From: Zanthoxylum bungeanum
Lineage: Eukaryota > Streptophyta > Magnoliopsida > Sapindales > Rutaceae
Reading direction: 5' to 3'
NCBI GenBank assembly: GCA_019454045.1
Contig: SKCR01041587.1
Span: forward strand, 51,920-115,919
DNA length: 64,000 nucleotides
Shown piece after piece: positions 10,561-21,419 of the stretch (position 1 is the stretch's first letter; every line of letters starts with the position of its first letter). Under the pieces are notes generated by a model. The model did not search any database. It saw only the letters and a list, made by a program, of their open reading frames with translations, and was not told the DNA's origin. Made by a program: the position numbers and the translations under genes.

Positions 10561-13500
10561 ATAAATTTCAGGATGGTCCTGGAAAATAATAAGTTACTTT
10601 ATTTGATAAAATAACATATTATGCCTAAGAGCCCTGAGTTAAGCAAATAGTAGAGCATAATCTTTAGAAGATCATGTAAAGATAACTTTAGTGCTTAATC
10701 CATTATACTTACCGCAGTAGACTCCTTAATTTCTGAGTCAGAACTAAGGATTAGATCCTTAAAGTATAATAAAGAAATTGAAGGATCTTCATAAATCTAT
10801 ATTTAGATTTTAGAAGTACTAAATTGCAATAATAACTCTTGGAGAGTTAATGACTATTCTCAATGAGACAAAGTCAAAGTTTGCAATTAGGCAAGTAGCG
10901 CAAGGCGCACCTTACTTCGATATTCTAGAAACCCGAGGCTTGGCCAAAGGCTTCTGGAATGTGGAAAAGGGCAAAGGCAAAATCATTATAATCTTCTGGG
11001 AAGATAAAGGACATATCCCAAAATGTCTGCCTGATTGTGGCAAACGGGATCGCGGAAGCGGGGCTGCCATTTGGACAAAGCAGACATGAAGGAATTGAAG
11101 ACGAGCAAGGCTCTGACTTCAAATACGTTTGTCAACAATATTCACTAATAATATGAAAAATTAGATTTTAAATACTTAGTGTGGTACAAAAATATATGTA
11201 TTGATGTTCAAAATCTGTTTTGAATAGGATACTGACTTCAATTGAGATAAATCTGCGAATTGGAAACGGGACGGACGAAAGTCGTGTTTTAACCGTAGAT
11301 ACCTAAGTTTAGGAACTACCTTTAAGGTGCGTACCAAAATTTAGAAACTGTTATAATGTAACTAGTTTGACTAGAAACATTATCTTTATATCAGTGTTTA
11401 ACCCGGTGCGGGTGAACCTTTATATTCTAGAACACTAAAGTGTTTTATTATATAAAGATGATATTGAGATAAACACATTAGATGTGAATAACAGAATTTA
11501 TATTTTGAATATAAATAAATCTCAAATATATAACATGACAAACAAATAGCTCAAACTGATTTGATCAGGAGAAACTAATTTGTGGCATTGTTGTATGGGA
11601 CACAATTAAACAAGAATCGTATATCCACACTTTTGAAGAGTGGGTACTCGGACTGATTTGATTCAATCAAATAAAGTCTATGAATCTAGTTTATTGGGCA
11701 AAGTGCCTAAAACACTATTTACTTGGTAAAAGTGCAAATGCCACCGACCTGTAAGCCCTAGTTCATAGTGAAGCAAGTGGGCCCATATCTAGCTAGGCTA
11801 GAGGTGGAGATGAATATTTCGTGACCTTTACGGATGTGGCATCGCTTTATGGTTATGTGTTTCTTTTGAAACACAAAACGTAAACTTTTAAGTTTCGACA
11901 CGAAATAGACAAATAGATCGGCTAAAGTATCAAACCGTCACGGTAAGACCGTAATGGAAATTACTTAAGCAATAAGTTTCTAATATACTTGAAATAGTAT
12001 AGTATTCTTTCAAATGAGGACTCCTCCCGGAACACGTCAGTTTGACGGTGTGTCCGAACAGGAGTAACCGAATTTTGTTGGACATGATAAGGTTAATCAT
12101 GAGTCGTTCTGAGCCACCATTTCCTTCAACGGATAAGCTTTAATAGTGCAAGAACTTATTTTGAATAAGGTTCCATAAAAATCTGTTTGACAGGTATCAT
12201 ATTAGATATGAACAGGAAAGAAACCGGGTTTCTCATTCCTGATAATTTGGGATGCTAGGCATATGTTTGGATGATACCAAACTAAAACCCAAATTGGATA
12301 AGTGCCAATTGTAGGTTATCCTAGGGATACCATAAGTATAGTACTTATACATCTCACTTGAGAACAATGTAATTGTTGCTCACCATGCAGTTTTCCTAAG
12401 AGGAATACCAATATGCAGTGGTAAGTGGGAGGATAGTAAGACTCGATGAAAATCGGAGTAATACTATTCAAGACACCGATTCCTAATGGAACACAAATAG
12501 TTCATCAAGGATGAAACTATTACCATTAATCTTCGTATACACAAGAACCGCGTATGTCGGAGAGAGTCAGAAAACAACCTGGGGTATGGGTTTCTGATCT
12601 CACCTCATAAAGGTGTCAATCTTATTGAGGTATACCAACTGACTACGTATGAGGAAGTGATACAAGGTATCAAATCCCTATTATGGCAAAGTGTCATGAG
12701 TCCGAATTGGATTCCATGTATATTAACAAGTTTGTATACTAGTTGATGTACCGCAAGGCATTGTGCCTATTGGTACTGTTTAAGTCTTCAAAGAAGACGT
12801 ACATGGAAGGCAACATACCAACGTATAAAGCTAGGCTTTTAACAGAAAGGTATCGTTATCAACATTGTGTTGATTACGATTCAACCTTTTAACTGTTGCC
12901 ACGGTAAATCCATTTGGATAATGCTTGCTAATGCTGCATGTTTCATTTATGAAATATGGCAGCTGAACGGAAAATCGCTTTCCTGAAAAGGAAACCTTTC
13001 AGAGGATGTTTATAACATCCTGCCGATTTTGTCGTACCAAAACTAGCAAATGAGGTTTGCGGGTTATTCGATCCATGTTTAGATTGAAGCAAGCATAGAA
13101 TCTTGGAATTGTCGTTTTGATGTGATCATAATGGTTTATGATTTAATTTAAAACGAAAATGATTCTTGTGTATATAAGAGGTTTAGTGGGAGTGCACTGA
13201 CAGTGGTTGTCTATAAATAATGATAATACGTCATTTCTTGGAAATGATATTCCCATATTATAATCGGTGAAAGCATGGCTTTCGATAAAACTCTCAGAGA
13301 AATCGTACATTGAAAAATGTACGTTACCTGGTGTCTCATACGCTTTGAGCATATGGATTCACAAACAGGCCAATCCAAGTGATAGTCACTGGATTGATGT
13401 TAAGAACATCCGTTAGTATCTTAGAGAACTAAGGATGATGTCTTCATCTGTGGAGAAGGAGAACTTGAAGTGACTGGGATCACTACTGCAAGTTTCCTAA

Positions 13501-13930
13501 ACCGATATAATGACTACAAGTCACAAAACGGTACTACAAAGTTTGAATAACGGTACAGTAAGCTGGAAATCTTCCAAGCAAGATATTGTTACTGAATAAA
13601 CAACAAATACGGGTTATTGCTGCAGCTGAGGCGGCAATAGAAGCTATTTGGGTCGATAACAAATCTAATTAGATTAGATATAATTCTGTTAGCAGCTGAG
13701 CTAGACATCAGCACAGGCTAAAGAATTAATGGTCTCACAATGATCCAGATACATTCTTCGATATTTATCTGATTCGTTCGGATCATACATCGTAGCGATG
13801 TGATGATCGAATAAATCGCATCAGATGATAATCATGCAAATCCACTGACGAAAGCATTTCTCAGCAGTTTGAGCCAACCGTACATAGTTCGGGTGTTAGG
13901 CACTCGATGACTGGCTATAGGCCAAGTGGG
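10560..13930 (+). pseudogene. C1 gag-pol remnant
   Basis: No frame stays open, but nucleotide runs follow E3 in order. A gag segment lies near 10840 and a degraded zinc-knuckle near 11020-11060. An integrase-core stretch (matching the E3 segment for FTDDASRYGYVYL) is near 11820. An RT start (around the E3 IRIMLA segment) is near 12905, a decayed VSGSALT segment near 13190, and the RNase H tail runs to 13920. Stops and indels are dense, so this copy made no protein when last mobilised, or decayed since. Order gag-PR-IN-RT-RH is as in Ty1/copia. Confidence 0.7.
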
Positions 13931-13934
13931 AGAT
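13924..13934 (+). other. C1 polypurine tract
   Basis: AAGTGGGAGAT immediately before the 3' LTR. The same stretch precedes the E3 3' LTR on the minus strand. Confidence 0.85.
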
Positions 13935-15985
13935 TGTTGGACAATTATGACCCATAGCGTCACTATTTGTACAGATCATTGGGTTGTTGTACAAATTAAC
14001 TATGTGACAAAGGAGATTGCACTCTTATCATTTGTGATTAGATCACCTAGATGTATAAATGATAGGAGGTCCCTATGATTAGTTCCTGATTGAGAATGAT
14101 ATGAGACAGTATCAGTCCACGAAGGATTAATCATTAAATATCCATAGTCAGAGTATTATCGAGATTGGACATCGATAAATACGTAAAAGATTAGTATTGC
14201 ACTTGTGCGCGTTGTGAGGGCACAACGACATAGTTCTCATATATTTGGGTATAGGATACTCTTGCAAGTGTAATCGGAGGTTGTGTTTTACCGATGGTAC
14301 GGGAAACAGCTTCGCTCTGGATAGACCCCCTCGGAATTCCATTGGTAGTATGACTATGTGTCTATGGAAGTCCGAAATCAGGGTATGTGTATTTGGTCTT
14401 AACCTGAGACTTGCCACCGCTATACTTGCGACAATCAATATACTTTGGTTGAGGTCGTCCAGGGCTTTAACAGTTCTGTGTACGCCAATACTGGGTATAT
14501 TGAGAATCGTAGTGTGTTGGGTGTGATGTCAAGACGAAAGTGTCACTCCACTCATATGGAGATGATGGTCACGTAGGATACGGGACTGGTTCTCTTAAAT
14601 GTTGCAGCTATCGGGATAAAATGACAAGGTCATGTTTATAAGATTATAGAGACTAGTCACCACAACATCCGACATGTGCTTCGTACGGGGCAGACACAAT
14701 TCCAGCCCCAGGCCTAGCATGTGATCATTCGATACTGGACAAAAATATGCAATACTACGTATACTATGCCTGATATAGATCCTTTATTCCTGTAAGGATA
14801 TTTCCGGAGAATTGGGCAGGCATGGAGCTTTGCTAGAAGCCAACCTTGTCTTGTAAATTGGTAAAACGTAGTACTTGGTACTTACGTGTTCGGATAGTCC
14901 GACGACCGAATTTACTGCCAACATATCCGAGGATCTCATGGGTCGCTTCCCAAAGATTCACCGATGACGTATGACTCGCACTCTAAATTAATCTGGGATT
15001 AATTAGAAGAGAGAGAAAATTAATCTTGGATTAATTACAGAGATATTTTATCTGGGATAAAATATCATTTAAAGAGAGATAACGATTAATTTGGAATTAA
15101 TCGATTAATTAATATATTTGATATATTAAACGAATTGGATTTCAACGCGGGATTAAAATTAGATTTTAATTCGGGCGAACGAGTTAATTTAGAATTAATT
15201 CGTTAGCGACGTGAATAGTGATTTCGCTAGGGGTAATCATTTAATTACGACGCAACGGAAAATTCGTTAATTTGAAATTAGCGAACCCGAGCCCGAAATT
15301 ATTTACGAGCGCATTCGCATTTCAATTCGAGTGCGGCACGCAAGTCAAATCAAGCGTCAAATCGCTAGTCGCATCTAGCGTCACAACATTCGTCAATCAA
15401 GTGATGGATGTCTTCACTTTGAGTGATTGATGCAAGTCACTATTTCTGATTGATGGAAGTGATGTAAGTGGTTGGTGCCATTTATGGCTTTAATGGTTTG
15501 CTTTTTGAAAAACCAAATTCATGTGAAATGAATTTGAAATTCAAATTAGTGTATAAGATACACAAATTTCACAAACTAAACATAACTCTCTCTCTCTCCA
15601 TTATCTTCTTCTCTCTCATGCCCTTGGGGCAAAAAATTGCTCACTGATTTTTGAAAATGCCGAGCAGTGAAGGAAGCAATAGTGGGATTTTGTGGCAAAA
15701 TCTCAAGTGCTAGCACACTTACGAGACATGCGAATGTGAAAGGAAGTCCACCCATGAGCCGGGAATCGTTCGACGAAGCTTGGAGCTTGACGAAGGACCC
15801 AAACCGAGCTAAACTAGTGAGCTTCACACAGCTCACTGTCGAACCGGTGAAGCGGCAGAAAGTTGAGTTTTTGTTACCTCCGTGTCGCTCAACCGATCGA
15901 TGTGAGTATTCCGCAACTTCTTCGATATGTATTCGCACTTGATTCATGCTTATTATTGATCTTGGGACCTTAATAGAAACCAACA
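13935..15985 (+). repeat. C1 3' LTR
   Basis: Aligns end to end with 6158-8210, with scattered substitutions and small indels. Followed by the target duplication CCACA. Confidence 0.9.
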
Positions 15986-16434
15986 CCACAGTGGTATCTC
16001 AAGTCGAATGACCACTATGCTTGCTCAACTCGAGAAGATTGCTATTGACGTTGGTGTACCATCTATTAGGAAATCTTCAGTGAGTCGTTCAATAATTATC
16101 AAATAAACACCTATATGTCTATACAAGTCTCCCGAGACTAATGGTTCATTGGGATAAACCATCGGACCAAGTCACGATATACGACATGTATTGGTCTCAG
16201 CGGATTTTACTAATCGATCTGTGTTAGTAAATCTTGACCATGAACTTTATTTTAAGGATATACAACTTATAGTGACGCTTCCCAATGTCAATTACAAACT
16301 ACGTTGTAACTACGCCCTACGTTGTAAATCCTTGGGTCTTTATCTAATATACATGTATCACTAAATCAGATTTAGTTTCAATCTAATCATAATTAGATAT
16401 CTAATGGCAATTAGATGGAATATGTATATAAAAG
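15986..16434. other. Older repeat remnant, right part
   Basis: Continuation of 5260-6157 after C1, ending where the E1 LTR begins (AAAAG at 16430-16434 is the candidate target site). About 80 bp at 16333-16434 recur at 61323-61405 without the E1 insertion. No ORF. Confidence 0.4.
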
Positions 16435-17179
16435 TGACCGGCGCGTAATCCCACGCGTATAATGCAAGCGCATGTATCGTTCAAGTAGTATAAAAAGTAT
16501 CGATCCCACGAGGACTTAAAACCTTTAATTTATGAAGTCAAATTTTTACTTGTATCTAATGGATTGATTGTTTGATTGGATGATGACTTTAAACTTAAAA
16601 CAAGTAAATGAAATTGTTTGAAAGTAGATTGAAGAAAAATCAAATTTATAAAACTATCCAGGGTTATGAATCCTTCCAATATCTTTTTAAAAGATGAAGT
16701 GGTTATTTTACGTTTGTGTAATATATTAGTTTATTGATCTGGAACACGAAATTATGTAAAAGCCTATTCCGATGGTCAAATACAAATACTCAGTATAACC
16801 CAATTAATCATATTCATATGTTAACCAAGTTATCTGAATTCATTAAGATTAAGTTCCAATTATGGCTACCCCGCCCGACAGGTATATTCCTATCCTGTAA
16901 GGAAATCTATTAAAGGGTTATCTATCCTCAAGGAAGATCGTGGGCTATTAAGTCTAAGGTCTTAATCCTAAAATCCTTTTTCCAAATTCATTTTAAGTTT
17001 ACCGAATCAATCTTATTAATGGCTAGTTAACAAGATGCATTAAGATTAAGGCTCAATAAATAAACCTTTATATTACCCAAACCGTAATTTAACCCATTTT
17101 AAACCGGTGATATTGGACTTCATCACAACCCCAGATAATTGGCTTAGTTACGACACATATTTACGGGTAGTAAAAACTT

Positions 17180-17350
17180 AAATAAAATAAAAGACATAAA
17201 GTAAAATGCTGAAAAGTAAATTGCTGAAAAGTAAATGACGGAAAGTAAATGCTGAAATTAAATACTGAAAAATAAATGCTGAAAGTAAATTGCTGAAAAG
17301 TAAATGCTGAAAGTAAATTGCTGAAAAGTAAATAAAGTAAAAGAACAATA
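17180..17350. repeat. E1 LTR 15-bp minisatellite
   Basis: About ten degenerate copies of CTGAAAAGTAAATTG or CTGAAAGTAAATG. The same array is in the E2 LTRs at about 25685-25850 and 33550-33735, with different copy number and unit order. Confidence 0.75.
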
Positions 17351-17429
17351 AAAGAAAATGCTGAGGTAAAAGGATCCACTTTTATTACTTCTATTTTAGA
17401 TATCTCCCTTAATATAATATATTAACTTT

Positions 17430-17585
17430 GCATGATAATTACCAACCAGCCATATAGGCGGTATCCTGATTAAGTCAAATTAATAATTAATTACCAACCG
17501 ACCAATTGGGCGGTATCCAGTTTAGTCAGGTTAAAACCAATTTATATAATTACCAACCGACCAATATGACGATATCCTAGTTAAG
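17430..17585. repeat. E1 LTR three-copy repeat with GGCGGTATCC
   Basis: Three units of about 60 bp around ATTACCAACCGACCAAT and GGCGGTATCC, followed by AAGTCAGGTT. Also present at about 25945-26105 and 33830-33990 in the E2 LTRs. Confidence 0.65.
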
Positions 17586-17900
17586 TCAGGTTTTAACTAG
17601 TTTATATATTATAATTAAGGGAGATTAATCTAAATATTAGTAATTAAAGTTTTACCTTTTACCCTAGCAAGAGGGAGTTACCTCCTCATTACTGAAAAGT
17701 AAAAACTGAAAATTAAAGAAAGAAAAGTATTGTGCGTAAAAGTAAATTGCAGAAAGTAAAAACTGAAAAGTAAAGAAAATAAAGTGCGAAAGCTGAAATT
17801 AATTACTGAAAGCTGTAAATAAACAAACATGATACAATCTTCTTAGTATTCTTAAGGAATTCCTTAGAAGAAAGTATTAATTTACAAATGAAATGGCTTG

Positions 17901-17910
17901 GTATTTATAG
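17901..17910 (-). promoter_or_regulatory. Athila LTR TATA box candidate (E1)
   Basis: Minus-strand CTATAAATAC in the context GCCTATAAATACCAAGCC. Identical in the E2 LTRs at 26415-26424 and 34304-34313. Confidence 0.5.
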
Positions 17911-18502
17911 GCAAAATTTTACCTTCATCAAATCATCCACCAAATCCATTATTAATTGCTCAATTAATTACTCCATTAATTGCTCCACCAAATCCATTAT
18001 TAATTTCTATCATGTTTGGTGTGAGCTTGACTATTTTTATTTTTTTTATTTTTTTTGCTTTGAAAATGACTTTAATAATTACGCATAACACACTTTTGGA
18101 TATTTCATCAAATTCGGTCATGAAATCTTCAGAATTCGAAATTATTTTGTTCTTGAAAGTTGTAGATATTTGAGTCTAATTTAATTTGGAACTTGAATCA
18201 GCTCAATCAAATATCAGAATAAAAGGTTATGCCCACAATAAGATAGTTGCGCAAAACTGGAATTTCCGAAACCGCACTTCGTTAGAATGCCCTTTCAAGT
18301 TTCCAATCTCCAAAATTAATATATCAAGTCCATTTTTACCCTAATTTGACCCACATTTCGTCCTAAATGATTTCATTGAGTCCCAATATTATTTTATCTG
18401 TAAAATAAACTAAAACACATCAAAACGTTCATCAAACCCGAGAAACTAAACAAAATATTAAGTAAAAGGGGCGATAAATATTGATATATATTCCGCTCAT
18501 CA

Positions 18503-19843
18503 CACCCCCAAACCTAACATTTTGCTAGTCCTCGAGCAAAACAATAAAATAAAATACAAGAAAAAATTAAAATTAAACTAAGCCACTTTCGTAGGGATCA
18601 CGGTTGTATTTAGCATATGCAACAAGTCTTTAAACCCCTAGATGTCCCTAGTGGACGAGTTGTAGTCTCGTGAGGGCTTACAGCAAACATAAACGTTTTA
18701 CAAAAATAAAAAGATAATAAAACTAATGCACACGAAAGCAAAAAGACAAGAGAAAATAGAATAAAGAAGTTAGTGACTAAACAGATGAAACTTCTAATCC
18801 AAGTCAATAGTTGTTTTATTTCTTTTTAAATTACCGAATAAGTAAATTCTACGATTATTTTTACCATTCTCCATATACACAGTCAACAAAATATTAATCA
18901 ACTCATTTTGCCCACAATAGTCATGAGTGTAGTTGAGAAGAGATTAATATTTTTGTCCTAAAGTTTTATCAGAATTCACACCTTTTTTAAGCAATGGAAT
19001 AATTTTTGTTTTTTTTTAATTTTTTTTATTTATATACAATATCTTCCATCTATGTAACGAGCTTTGGGCCGGTGGCTCCCAAACCAGTAGGCTTTAGGGC
19101 ACCAGGTGTTAAGACACCCCTACGGACTTAATTACTCAGACTCAGATATATATACATTTTTTAGCAACATCTTTGATCCATGTAACGAGCTTTGGGTCAG
19201 TGACTCCCAAACCAGTTGGTTTTAGGGCACTAGGTGTTAAAACACCCTTACAGACTTAATAACTCGGATCTCATATGTTTTTTTTTTACTTTATCACTTT
19301 TTATATATTCTTCCTCCAATTAAACTAGAGCACTTAATATTACAAACTTTTCAATTACATCTCATGTCTACATGTTACCATGTATGCTGATAATACCTGT
19401 CAACTGAGCATATGAAGATTCATTTTAGTCAGTATTATGGAGAATTCACAATTTAAATAATTTAAAAGGAAATAAACAAAAATTAACTTGTTCCGAAATA
19501 GGTTAAGATACGTCTCAGGAATGGAAATTCCTTACATAGCTATCTCACACCAATTTCACCTGATTAATCAAATAAGAACACAAAAATACAAAATATTTTT
19601 TTGGTTTTTGTAAAAATTTTCAATTTTTTTGGCTTTTTCGAAAAATTTTGACTAAAAATAAAACAATAAGAAATAAAACAATAAGAACAAGATATAAGAA
19701 ATAAAAAAATAATAACAAGATACAATTTAACTATTCTCCTCCCCCAAACTTAAATGAGACATTGTCCCCAATGTCTTAAATAGTAGAAGAAGAGTTTAGA
19801 AAACCGTACCTGGTTAGCTGAAATTCTACATCTAAATGAAAAT
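18503..19843 (-). other. E1 3' untranslated region and polypurine tract
   Basis: Minus-strand AGGTTTGGGGGTG abuts the 3' LTR as the purine tract. The rest is AT-rich and non-coding. It contains a 128-bp direct repeat (from 19053 and 19181) with AACGAGCTTTGGG and CAGGTGTTAAGACACC, also duplicated in E2. A stretch around 19741-19780 reads CCCCCAAACTTAAATGAG followed by CATTGTCCCCAATG. Confidence 0.7.
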
Positions 19844-20496
19844 TTAAAGGTTAAGATCTAGATTTATCCGACGCCTCTTACCACGATCATTATCGGACCA
19901 GTTTATCTTGGAAAGAATAGGGTCAATTTGAGGTTCAAAGGCTAAGATTTGATCAATTAAATCTGGTGCAGTTCTGGCAGTAAAGATGAGTTCTTTTATA
20001 GGTTTTGACACGAACCCATTTCTCCGGGCATCATTAAGAAACACATAAAAAAATCATAAAATCCATCAACATTGTACTGTCCAATCGGTTTCTGGTGTAT
20101 GTTCAAGTTTGCCCAAGATAGTACTGTAAAAATTTCATCCATCGTACCCAAGCCTCCTGGCAAAGCAATAAAAGCATCAGCACGGTTAATCATCTCTACC
20201 AGTCATTCAGACATATCTTGCACGATTAGTTCCTCGCCGTTTGATGATCCAATAAGATTCGCCTCCGCCAAGGGTTTTGGGATGATTCCCAAGACTTGAT
20301 TGCCTCCATCCTGTACAGCCTTTGAAACGATCCCCATTAGTCCAAGATTGCCACCGCCATATACTAAGTGCATATTCCTTGCAGCAATAACTCGACCCAA
20401 TTCCTGTGCTGCTGTTACGTATTCTGGTTTAACACCAACAATGGTACCGCAAAACACACAGATGCTTTCAACCTGTCTTCTTGAAGTAGCTTCCAT
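19844..20496 (-). pseudogene. LOG-like: Captured LOG-family gene in E1 (cytokinin riboside 5'-monophosphate phosphoribohydrolase-like)
   Basis: About 217 codons from ATG at 20496 to TAA at 19844, close to normal plant LOG length, with no intron. The N-terminus has ICVFCG (residues 12-17), then VYGGGNLGLMG and VLGIIPKPLA. The signature PGGLGTMDE is near residues 113-121, followed by SWANLNIHQKP and NVDGFYDF. LOG enzymes release active cytokinin from nucleotide precursors in the cytosol or nucleus. Here the gene sits between integrase and the 3' LTR on the gag-pol strand. It is broken: codon 98 is TGA where E2 has CGA, at the conserved Arg of the M-x-x-R motif, and a frameshift lies near 20050. 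The tail RGKRRR then LDLNL resembles a basic patch plus an EAR motif. Homology is strong; past activity is inferred. Confidence 0.9.
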
Positions 20497-20532
20497 TTTA
20501 TCTGGATGCCTTCAAAGGTGCAATGATGAGTT

Positions 20533-20546
20533 GAATTTATAGAACC
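20533..20546 (-). promoter_or_regulatory. Acceptor-like and TATA-like signals before the E1 LOG gene
   Basis: On the minus strand, a pyrimidine-rich run ends CACCATTTTCAG (AG ends at 20546) and is followed at once by GTTCTATAAATTC. The ATG lies about 50 bases downstream. The same arrangement is at 29072-29085 in E2. It could be a 3' splice site for a subgenomic RNA or a small internal promoter; the sequence cannot decide. Confidence 0.4.
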
Positions 20547-20729
20547 TGAAAATGGTGAGTAATAATAGCACAAGTATCTTCCAAAGGACGATTAATAACA
20601 AAATAGTAAATCATGAAAAGTCAAAAAGTAGCATGGATCCTGTCGGAGAAAATAACAAAACAAATCACAATTATTAGGAAAAGACAAAGAGATAAAATAT
20701 TTACAATAATGTAACGGCTTGAATGACGT

Positions 20730-21277
20730 CTATACGTCAAAGACAAGCTTCCCATACAATTTTCTTATAAATTGGCAAACAGGGTCTTTTTGATTCAGAT
20801 CCCCAAGACTTAACTGTTGTCTTTATTTTTGGAATTGTGTATATAACATGCGAATTTCGTGATACACATATTCACTGGGATGCATCTCAAGAGTCTTAGA
20901 TATGTCATCCAAAGACTCCTTACTCAAGCCATCCCTAATGAAATTAATCTTATCTTCACGATTATCAGACACCATTCCTAAAGAATGACAACGAGTAACA
21001 CAAAACATACAAGCACATTTATAACAAACACACATTCTTTTGGTTCTTCTCTTTTTAGCATATGTGTTTCTTCCTAAACCAGACAGATGTGAAATAAAAG
21101 AGTCAGGGGACTCGCCTGCCAATCAGACCCGTGCTTCAATAATCCAACGAATGTTAGTAGCATACCTTTGATCATCAGTAGTCTCATCCGTTCCAAGCGA
21201 GCTTTGTAAACTTTCATCGGAGATTTTTGAGGGAGCGAAGGAAATTGCTTGTGAAGATTTACGAGAGCATCTTCCAT
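20730..21277 (-). pseudogene. E1 accessory ORF B, unrecognised
   Basis: About 180 codons between integrase and the LOG gene, from ATG at 21277 to TAG at 20730. I do not recognise the family. Visible features are an N-terminal LHKQFPSLPQ, a basic KVYKARLERMRLL helix, a Lys/Arg patch AKKRRTKRM, a Cys-rich stretch CVCYKCACMFCVTRC, and a charged C-terminal part with SDNREDKINFIRDGLS and LDDISKTLE. The E2 copy (29275-29820) is collinear, except that it lacks most of the cysteines. E1 has a frameshift near 21130 and a TAA near 20825. It could be a lineage-specific Athila ORF or a second captured host fragment. No membrane segment typical of Env is evident. Confidence 0.55.
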
Positions 21278-21293
21278 CTTAAAATGACTTAAC

Positions 21294-21310
21294 CTGCAAA
21301 AAATAAACAC
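21294..21310 (-). promoter_or_regulatory. Splice-acceptor-like site before ORF B (E1)
   Basis: Minus strand reads a T-rich run ending TTTATTTTTTGCAG with AG at 21294, then GTTAAGTC and the ATG at 21277. E2 has TTTAATTTTTGCAG at the equivalent place (AG at 29837). Spliced RNAs for the env-like region are known in some Athila relatives. Confidence 0.4.
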
Positions 21311-21419
21311 ATAAAAATTAAAATTCACCAAATCACAATATATACACAAATTGGATGGGTTGCCTCCCAGCTAGCGCTAAGTTTAATGTTATCAGCTAGA
21401 TATGATTTCCCGAACGTTA

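Larger units (their letters stand above)
6158..15985 (+). mobile_element. C1: Ty1/copia LTR retrotransposon, decayed interior
   Basis: Two 2.05-kb LTRs (6158-8210 and 13935-15985) both start TGTTGGACAATT and end AAACCAACA. A tRNA-iMet-type primer site follows the left LTR and a purine tract AAGTGGGAGAT precedes the right one. The target duplication CCACA is exact (6153-6157 and 15986-15990). The coding region (about 10560-13930) is only recognisable by alignment to E3. The LTR pair is much better preserved than the coding region. Confidence 0.9.
16435..18502 (-). repeat. E1 3' LTR (2.07 kb)
   Basis: On the plus strand it starts TGACCGGCG and ends CGCTCATCA, so in element orientation TGATGAGCG to CGCCGGTCA. 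It matches both E2 LTRs throughout. It includes the ATCGATCCCACGAGGAC motif near its U5 end, a CTGAAAAGTAAATTG minisatellite, and a minus-strand TATA box at 17901-17910. Confidence 0.9.

Noticed and set aside
19844..20496. LOG as an ordinary host gene that happens to lie between repeats
   Set aside because: The gene lies inside E1 between integrase and the purine tract, and a second copy with the same flanks is in E2. Both are intronless and inside bounded elements.
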